From NCBI GenBank assembly GCA_025201865.1, contig MU602912.1, positions 20,400 to 34,488 of the forward strand: a DNA stretch of 14,089 nucleotides. The letters are read 5' to 3'. Source of the DNA: Ramicandelaber brevisporus. Its lineage: Eukaryota > Kickxellomycota > Ramicandelaberales > Ramicandelaberaceae. Of this stretch, positions 8,932-14,089 are shown piece by piece; the stretch's first letter is position 1; every line of letters begins with the position of its first letter. The notes below the pieces were generated by a model. The model had not been told where the DNA came from. It did no database searches and was given only the letters and a program-made list of their open reading frames with translations. The position numbers and the translations under genes were made by a program.

Positions 8932-10269
8932 ATGACAGCCGTTGAAAAGCAGCCGCAGGTACAACAGTCTGAGATGCTACAAGAACAGCAACAAGAACAG
9001 CAGCAGCAACCGTCTCTTCTGTTCCACAACGAACAGGTAGCTTCGGTGGACAAACAGCACGTCTACCATAGAGCTCGTAAACAGATCCTTACTCCTGCTG
9101 ACCTATCTGCCTTCAACGAGTCGCCCGCCATCAACCTCTATCTCGGCTTTATCACTCGTTTGAACATTGCGGTCGTTGGCCGTAAAACACGCGACACATC
9201 CATCCCACAGAGCCCAGCAATCGGTCACATTCTGAATGGACTCGATGCCATCATCAAAATCTGCAAAGACACGCCGCCCGTTCAAGATGGATTGTCTCGA
9301 TTCGGAAATGCAGCATTCCGCACATTTTATGACAATGTAGGCGCAGCGTATGCTACTCTGTTTGCTCCAATCTTTGCATCACTGAGCGGCAGCGAGAGTG
9401 GTTTGGTGCGTGAATCTCGTCGCTATTTCATGGAAAGTCTCGGCAGCCGCAAACGTATCGATTACGGCACTGGCCACGAAATGAACTTTATGCACTGGCT
9501 GCTTGTGCTTGACCATGCTGGTGCATTTGCATCTGATCACTCTGACGATGCCGCACTGGTTCTACTGGTGTTCTTCCGTTACATTGACATGATGCGCGAG
9601 CTGCAAAAGTCATACTGGCTTGAACCAGCAGGCAGCCATGGTGTGTGGGGACTCGATGACTACCACATGCTTCCGTTCCTGTTTGGTGCTGGCCAGCTGC
9701 GTGATCATCCACATCTTCGTCCAAAGGCGATTCATAATCCTGAGATTGTCGATGAGATGGCTGATGATTACATGTATCTCAAGTGCATTCAGTTTGTCAA
9801 TTCTGTCAAGACTGAGTCTCTGAGATGGCATTCACCAATGTTGGATGACATTTCAAGTGCGAAATCATGGGCTAAAATCAACGATGGATTAATCAAAATG
9901 TATCGCGCAGAAGTGCTTCAGAAGTTGCCAATTATGCAGCATTGCTTGTTTGGAAGTGTGTTGGTGTTCTGCGGTAGCAATCCGGATGGTGCAGCGGTTC
10001 GTGAAGAAGAATACAATGCGGACGTGGTCAGCGACGCTGAGGACGATCCGAGCATCGATTATGGTGACGAGAAGCATGATCACGGTGGTGAGGGCGGTCA
10101 CAAGCATACTCATGGCACTGATCAAGAATGCGATATGGACCATGTGTTTGCTCATGGACAACAGTTCCCAATCTGCTGTGGGATAAAGATTCCATCCGCA
10201 ATGTCAGCCTCCAACACAAACTCCAAATTGCGCTCGCTAAATGTTTACAAAGCCATCCCATTCGATTAG
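8932..10269 (+). CDS. PTPA: PP2A phosphatase activator (PTPA; Rrd/Ypa peptidyl-prolyl isomerase family)
   Basis: This single-exon protein has 445 residues. The PTPA fold spans about 50-345. Its hallmark blocks are SPAINLYLGFI (64-74), FGNAAFR (124-130), RIDYGTGHE (175-183), EPAGSHGVWGLDDY (231-244) and GLIKMYRAEVL (319-329), all well conserved. The family loads active-site metals into PP2A catalytic subunits with ATP/Mg and was also described as a prolyl isomerase. The N-terminal 45 residues are Gln-rich. After the final core helix the protein continues for about 100 residues, including an acidic segment (358-380) and a His/Asp-rich segment (382-408 with seven His), then ICCGIKIPSAMSA. Human PTPA ends shortly after the core (about 323-358 residues depending on isoform). 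The ATG at 8932 is the first in frame; only a TTG lies upstream. An AATAAA follows the stop by 22 bases. The gene is divergent from PLK and convergent with RRP15. Confidence 0.95.
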   Translation: MTAVEKQPQVQQSEMLQEQQQEQQQQPSLLFHNEQVASVDKQHVYHRARKQILTPADLSAFNESPAINLYLGFITRLNIAVVGRKTRDTSIPQSPAIGHILNGLDAIIKICKDTPPVQDGLSRFGNAAFRTFYDNVGAAYATLFAPIFASLSGSESGLVRESRRYFMESLGSRKRIDYGTGHEMNFMHWLLVLDHAGAFASDHSDDAALVLLVFFRYIDMMRELQKSYWLEPAGSHGVWGLDDYHMLPFLFGAGQLRDHPHLRPKAIHNPEIVDEMADDYMYLKCIQFVNSVKTESLRWHSPMLDDISSAKSWAKINDGLIKMYRAEVLQKLPIMQHCLFGSVLVFCGSNPDGAAVREEEYNADVVSDAEDDPSIDYGDEKHDHGGEGGHKHTHGTDQECDMDHVFAHGQQFPICCGIKIPSAMSASNTNSKLRSLNVYKAIPFD

Positions 10270-10291
10270 GTTTACTGTTTTTTTCTTTTTA

Positions 10292-10297
10292 AATAAA
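10292..10297 (+). terminator. PTPA polyadenylation signal AATAAA
   Basis: A canonical AATAAA starts 23 bases after the PTPA stop, preceded by a T-rich stretch and followed by further T-rich sequence at 10321-10340. The 3' untranslated region would be very short. Confidence 0.65.
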
Positions 10298-10700
10298 CAC
10301 TAACTATTAGTTAGTGGCTCGGTTTTTTGTTGATTTAAGTTTACTAATAGGCACTAAAGTTTAAATTTAAATCTCAGGATGAAAGTAGGCCACGAAGGAC
10401 AATGATAGAAAGGGTAAATCATTTACAAGCTAGATTGCCATCTGCAAGCCACAGTGTTGCTACCATTGCTAATCGATTTGGACAAAGTGATAGGAGTTGG
10501 GATTTTTAGTGGACTGTGACATCAATGATATGCTAGTGAGCTTTGTAGTTGATTGTAGTTTCAGGGTAGGAGGGAAGAAGGCAGAGTGTATGCCCTCTGC
10601 TGAACTCAACAAAAGGGTTCCTTTCGAGAAATATACAACAGCAGCCCTTTCTTGTTTTAAACCGCAGACAGTCATTGCCAAGTAACATTTCAAATATTGC

Positions 10701-10722
10701 TTTAATGAAGAACCAATTTAAT
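10701..10722 (-). terminator. Two ATTAAA poly(A)-type signals downstream of RRP15
   Basis: On the minus strand ATTAAA occurs at 10722-10717 and again at 10706-10701, 12 and 28 bases past the RRP15 stop. ATTAAA is the common AATAAA variant. The two close copies are consistent with cleavage soon after. Confidence 0.45.
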
Positions 10723-10733
10723 ATTCAAATTGA

Positions 10734-11660
10734 TTATTTAGTTGCACTTGCAGCAGTGGAAGAAGATCCAAATTTAAGCAGATCCAAGAAGCTGGTCTTT
10801 GTAAGCGGCTTTACAGCAGCACCGGCAGTTGGCTTCGCGGCAGCGGTGGTGGCGACAGGCGCATCCAGTAGGCTAGCCGTACTGTTCTGATTACCGCCTT
10901 TGCTGTTGTTCTTCTTATTCTTCCGCTTCTTTCCATGTCCGTGCTCGTTTGGATCAATTGCACCCGTCTCGATCAAAGTCTTTTGATGTGTTTTGATGGC
11001 GTTGAACAGCTTGACAACACCGCGCGTTGCGACCTTTCTCAATTGCTTTTCCAACTCTGCGTGATATGTGACATCGGCTGGGACAGTGTGGCCCTTGTCG
11101 AGCAACTCCTTCTTTTCGCGAGCGAGCAGCTTGCGCGCCTTGTATTCAATCTTCTCTTCATCGATACGACGCTCCGTAGTCCGGTTCTTGGACATGATGA
11201 CTGAAGCAGCAGCAGCTGTTGCAGTTGCAGCTGTAGCACCGGCATCGGCTGAGATTGCGCCAGATGCGGCCAAATGCTTGGCTGGAGCCGAGCTGAGAAT
11301 TGCTGCAATGGATGATGAGACGACATGTGGGTTCTTGAGACTGGCATCCAAGCGTCTCCGCTTGGTAGCTGCTGTGGATTCCTCATCATTGTCGTCTTCG
11401 CCCTCGTTGTCACCGTCATCGTCTTCATCCTCTGCACTGCTAGCTTCCAACTCTTCGTCGCCGTCGTCGCCGTCGTCGCTGTCGTCACTCTCACTGTTGG
11501 AGTCCTCGTCCTCGTCCTCGTCCTCGTCGTCATCTTCGTTGTCGGCCGTGGACTTGGCAGGGAGGATCTGATCAGCAGTCGTCCGCTCTGGTTTGGCAGC
11601 CGCCTTCACAGTGACTGATCCCTTTGCACCGCGCTTCCTTGATGTCGCTGCGTTTGTCAT
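10734..11660 (-). CDS. RRP15: Ribosomal RNA-processing protein 15 (RRP15 family), 60S assembly factor
   Basis: This single-exon protein has 308 residues. The signature block KVATRGVVKLFNAIKTHQK (209-227) is the most conserved part of the RRP15 family, nucleolar proteins of pre-60S particles needed for 27S pre-rRNA processing. The core helical region runs from about 155 to 230. A short C-terminal motif (KTSFLDLLK, 288-296) matches the family's tail motif. The N-terminus has a basic start (SRKRGAK), a long Asp/Glu run (41-94) and then KRRR (100-103), typical of nucleolar assembly factors. A second basic run (KKRKNKK, 244-250) follows the core. Length is close to the yeast protein (about 250), with an added Ala-rich linker (about 115-155). 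The start is the first ATG in the frame and has A at -3. The gene converges with PTPA and diverges from the DUF3020-like gene. Confidence 0.88.
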   Translation of the reverse strand: MTNAATSRKRGAKGSVTVKAAAKPERTTADQILPAKSTADNEDDDEDEDEDEDSNSESDDSDDGDDGDEELEASSAEDEDDDGDNEGEDDNDEESTAATKRRRLDASLKNPHVVSSSIAAILSSAPAKHLAASGAISADAGATAATATAAAASVIMSKNRTTERRIDEEKIEYKARKLLAREKKELLDKGHTVPADVTYHAELEKQLRKVATRGVVKLFNAIKTHQKTLIETGAIDPNEHGHGKKRKNKKNNSKGGNQNSTASLLDAPVATTAAAKPTAGAAVKPLTKTSFLDLLKFGSSSTAASATK

Positions 11661-11738
11661 TTCTTTTTTTTTAATACTGCTAGTTTCCGTTTTAACAAGG
11701 CAACTTTTCAGCCCCCCAAATTTATATTTTTCTTATTG

Positions 11739-11752
11739 TTTTTTTTTTTTTT
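11739..11752 (+). repeat. T14 homopolymer
   Basis: Fourteen consecutive T lie 79-92 bases upstream of the RRP15 start. Read on the minus strand it is a poly(dA) run typical of nucleosome-depleted yeast-type promoters. Read on the plus strand it could be a polypyrimidine tract before the AG at 11762-11763. Confidence 0.75.
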
Positions 11753-12385
11753 GAAAACCCAAGCATATCATAGCGAAGATTGCCACAATAATCAATCGCT
11801 TGGAGAGCAATAGCTCCTTAACATCTGCAATGCTTGAGGAATGGGTTGATCTGGCCAGGATGAAGGCAGCCTTCTGGCTAGCGAGACTAGCGGTAAATAA
11901 AAAAATGCGCCGTGGTGCAGTTATGTGCAATCCTGTCCTCGTGTTTGTGCGGACAAAGCACCAATTAAAAGTTGGAGAACTCCGCACTGTGACTCGGGTG
12001 CTACGCATCTTTGACACACAGAGAGAAGACGGAAGAAGCAGTCTTTGCAGTAGTCATGATTTTTTTTGTGTCCTTTCAGCTGTCTGCTTCTCTCTCCTCC
12101 GGTCTGTATCTCGTTCGATTCTTTCTTCGCCGTTCTGCACACAGCATAAGCAACAGCAACAGTATCTTGCGTCCATCTGCTTGCTAGTCACCATCAGTCA
12201 CTTCAAACATCGACTGCCACATCACCCTGTCAAGCTTGTCGCAAGTTGTGGCCGCATATCCGCTCCCGTTCAACAGTTTTTTTTTGTGGTGCTATTCCCC
12301 CTCCTCCTCCTCCCTCACTGTCCACATACCCACCGACCCCACAACGCAGCCCTGCTCGAAGAAACGCACCTCCGCTGAGCTTGTG

Positions 12386-12473
12386 CTTTTCTTTCTTTCT
12401 TCCTTTCTTTCTTCCTTTCTCTCTCTCGCTCTCTTCTTCCCTCCTTCCTCCTCCCCTCTCTCTCTCTCTCTCT
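12386..12473 (+). repeat. 88-nt pyrimidine tract (CTTT to CTCC to CT units)
   Basis: Eighty-eight bases contain only one purine (G at 12428). The tract passes from CTTT/CTTCC units to a final run of CT dinucleotides. It ends 272 bases before the start codon of the downstream gene. CT-rich boxes near transcription starts are common in filamentous and early-diverging fungi, so it may mark the core promoter or 5' leader. Confidence 0.8.
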
Positions 12474-12745
12474 GTCACTGTCCCTACCACTCGGCTGTTT
12501 GCATAGGACGCACTCTGAACTGATCGCAACTGCACAGCTGCAGCCAACCCTCCTTCCTTCTCTTGTGTTCTTCTTTTCCGCTGTCACTTTTTTCTTCATT
12601 ATTTCCTTGACTGTCCTCATCGCAAGCTCAAGCAGTCCCGCTACTCTCACTTTGTTCATCTCCACTACTTCCACTACTCCTTTTCTCCTCCCTCTAACCC
12701 TCTGCAGTCACATACTGCTCTCGAAGCAACAAAACAAAACACCCT

Positions 12746-14089
12746 ATGCAGCCGCAGCAACAACAGCAGCAACAGCAACCACCCGCTGCTCCACAGCAGC
12801 CACATCAAACGCCAACACCAACGCCCACTATGTATCCTCAAGGACAGTCCAGTCAGCAGCAGCAGCAACAGCAGCCACACGTTCCTCCCCCAGTGCCCCC
12901 TCCGCCGAGTGTTTCTTACAATCCCTATCCACATCCAGCCTTCCTATACCAGCACTATTCGCATCCTGTGCATACCGGCCTGCAATGGCCAATGCCCCAT
13001 CCTCATCATTTGCCACCTCCACCATTGCCACCTCACCAACAAAGCCAAGCACTCCATCAACACCAGCAACACCAGCAGCACCAGCAACATCAACAGCAGC
13101 AGCAGCAATCGGCCAAGCAAGGCCAAAATGGCCAGGACATTGCCTTAACTGAGCTTCCCGTGCTAGCCCCAATGCCACAGGCTGCTAGATCCTCTTTGGC
13201 CGCTCCAACATCCAGCTCGAGTATATCAGCAGTCACTGCTGTGGACGGACTCAATGGCTCTGATGCTGTTCCTGCGCTGACTGGATCGTTACGGGCCAAA
13301 CAGCCATCCAAGTCATCAATCGATAAGGTTAGACGCGATAACCGTGAGCGAAAGCGTAAATGGCGAGTGCAGAACAAGCAGCGGAACAAAGACAACGACC
13401 TGCGCTGCCGTGTCAACAAGCGGGCCACCAAACTTTACGGTTCTGCAAACTCCATCGAGAAGACCAAGTGGGTTGAAGAGGAGTTTAATCGGCGTCGCAC
13501 AAAGAGAATGGATAAGGATGCCATTGATGAGAAGGAAGCACACTTTGCTTCCATCGGTGCAAGTGCAGGCTCAGTCGATGATGATGACGAAGATGCCACT
13601 GAAGACGAGTCTGCATCGTCTCCATCGTCTGCTCCGCTGATTCAGCAGCACCCTCAGGCCATGTTGAGCAACAGTTCCTCAGTTCAGCCCGTATCTGTCG
13701 CCATCGCTGCTGCCGCCGCGGCCGCTGCTGCTGGACTAACATCCCCCTTCTTCGCTCCACAAGTCCCACACAGACTCGATCAACGGCCACCTTATGATGC
13801 CTTCCCATCCACGCCCGTTGCACCAGCCACCCACCCTCTTTCCGCCGTGGATGGCACTTCGCTTCTTGGCCTGGTTCATGCTCACTCACCCAATATCGGT
13901 CGCAGCATGATCAACATGGCTCAATTTACTGCATCCAGAGATGCCGCCACTGGTCAAATGCACACAGCTCCAACCGACACCATTTATCCGCTTGCCCACA
14001 CTACTTTCGAGGCTCTCTCTAACGGCAATGTCACGCAAGCTTCACAGACAGGTCAAGAGCATCAGCAGCAGAAACAGCAACAGCCATCC
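12746..14089 (+). CDS. Putative nuclear protein with a basic DUF3020-like domain; 3' end beyond the window
   Basis: The frame opens at ATG 12746 and is uninterrupted for 448 codons to the right edge, so the product is at least 448 residues. Residues 1-125 are Gln/Pro/His-rich, with poly-Gln, poly-Pro and an HQQ-type repeat at about 105-120. Residues 193-255 form a highly basic, Trp-containing block: NRERKRKWR (199-207), RNKDNDLRCRVNKRA (213-227), KTKWVEEEFNRRR (239-251). From memory this matches the fungal domain of unknown function DUF3020, which has the same RNKDNDLR and KxxW(V/I)EEEF pattern. An acidic stretch (SVDDDDEDATEDE) follows at about 277-290, then an Ala run and Ser/Pro/Thr-rich sequence. 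The organisation resembles transcription regulators, but no bZIP leucine heptads or zinc fingers are seen. No in-frame ATG lies upstream, and upstream codons contain stops. Function is unknown. Confidence 0.85.
   Translation, partial: MQPQQQQQQQQPPAAPQQPHQTPTPTPTMYPQGQSSQQQQQQQPHVPPPVPPPPSVSYNPYPHPAFLYQHYSHPVHTGLQWPMPHPHHLPPPPLPPHQQSQALHQHQQHQQHQQHQQQQQQSAKQGQNGQDIALTELPVLAPMPQAARSSLAAPTSSSSISAVTAVDGLNGSDAVPALTGSLRAKQPSKSSIDKVRRDNRERKRKWRVQNKQRNKDNDLRCRVNKRATKLYGSANSIEKTKWVEEEFNRRRTKRMDKDAIDEKEAHFASIGASAGSVDDDDEDATEDESASSPSSAPLIQQHPQAMLSNSSSVQPVSVAIAAAAAAAAAGLTSPFFAPQVPHRLDQRPPYDAFPSTPVAPATHPLSAVDGTSLLGLVHAHSPNIGRSMINMAQFTASRDAATGQMHTAPTDTIYPLAHTTFEALSNGNVTQASQTGQEHQQQKQQQPS
13322..13510 (+). 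other. DUF3020-like basic domain (residues 193-255 of the edge gene)
   Basis: This domain-level annotation marks the only conserved block in the edge gene. It holds about fourteen Arg, nine Lys and two Trp in 63 residues, with a central DNDLRCRVNKRA core. Clusters of basic residues suggest nucleic-acid binding or nuclear targeting. This is inferred from composition only. The family name rests on recall of its motif and needs a profile search. Confidence 0.65.

Larger units (their letters stand above)
10270..10733. other. Convergent 3' region between PTPA and RRP15, no gene seen
   Basis: These 464 bases lie between two convergent stop codons. Both ends are AT-rich, with poly(A)-type signals close to each stop. 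The middle has short overlapping open frames on both strands (62-74 codons around 10470-10690) with no family resemblance. I saw no tRNA-like A or B box and no snoRNA box pair. Confidence 0.55.
11661..12745. promoter_or_regulatory. Long divergent promoter/leader region between RRP15 and the DUF3020-like gene
   Basis: No gene can be supported in these 1085 bases. From left to right there is a T-rich RRP15 upstream part, a T14 run at 11739-11752, a GC-balanced block (about 11760-12040) open on both strands, and a C/T-rich block (about 12280-12720) with an 88-nt pyrimidine tract. The plus frame from an ATG at 11830 (to 12378) and the minus frame from an ATG at 12008 (to 11733) overlap. The first half of the plus frame looks helical and the rest low complexity. 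Neither matches a family I know. In-frame stops occur upstream of the ATG at 12746. Confidence 0.5.

Noticed and set aside
11039-11571. Thr-rich and Ser-rich frames over the RRP15 acidic region
   Set aside because: They are out-of-frame shadows of Asp/Glu and Ala codons in RRP15.
12499-13152. Ser/Thr/Ala-rich plus frame of 217 codons
   Set aside because: It starts without conserved sequence in the leader and then shadows the Gln/Pro-rich coding frame that begins at 12746.
13322-13510. bZIP transcription factor reading of the basic domain in the edge gene
   Set aside because: The NxxxxxxxR basic signature and the leucine heptads that must follow are absent. The DNDLRCRVNKRA and KTKWVEEEF blocks fit DUF3020 better.
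13485-13889. Minus-strand frame of 134 codons in the edge gene
   Set aside because: Antisense shadow of the plus-strand DUF3020-like gene; Arg/Gln/His composition with no motif.

Overview
The window is eukaryotic nuclear DNA. It has long open reading frames with many Gln, Ala and Ser homopolymers, a spliceosomal intron (GTATGT...CAG), AATAAA-type 3' signals, and only eukaryotic protein families. A fungus is the best guess. The reasons are the compact, nearly intron-free genes, pyrimidine-rich leaders, and a last gene whose basic domain matches, from memory, a fungal domain of unknown function (DUF3020). An early-diverging fungus would fit the presence of a UBE2E-class E2 and a NEDP1-like protease, but this placement is an inference.

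Layout from left to right. (1) 1-290: T-rich leader or promoter with an 8-bp inverted repeat. (2) 291-1058 (+): deneddylase of the SENP8/NEDP1 type. (3) 1059-1481: 3' region shared with a convergent gene. (4) 1482-2605 (-): two-exon UBE2E-class ubiquitin-conjugating enzyme with a long Ala-rich N-terminus. (5) 2606-3111: 3' region of the next gene, with a purine-rich repeat, plus the E2 promoter. (6) 3112-8442 (-): intron-free polo-like kinase of 1776 residues, about three times the usual length. (7) 8443-8931: divergent promoter with a forkhead consensus and a TATA/MEF2-like box. (8) 8932-10269 (+): PTPA, the PP2A phosphatase activator, with a His/Asp-rich insertion near the C-terminus. (9) 10270-10733: convergent 3' region with poly(A) signals. 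(10) 10734-11660 (-): RRP15, a 60S ribosome assembly factor. (11) 11661-12745: long divergent promoter/leader with an 88-nt pyrimidine tract. (12) 12746 to the window end (+): 5' part of a Gln/Pro/His-rich putative nuclear protein with a strongly basic DUF3020-like domain; it has no stop before the edge.

There is no operon or mobile system here. The genes sit in head-to-head and tail-to-tail pairs. Functional links exist only at the level of pathways: NEDP1 and the E2 both belong to ubiquitin/ubiquitin-like conjugation, and PLK and PTPA (through PP2A) both act in mitotic phosphorylation. I found no novel defence or mobile system. The most notable items are the oversized PLK with a non-standard activation loop, its forkhead-containing promoter, the His-rich PTPA tail, and the edge gene of unknown function.
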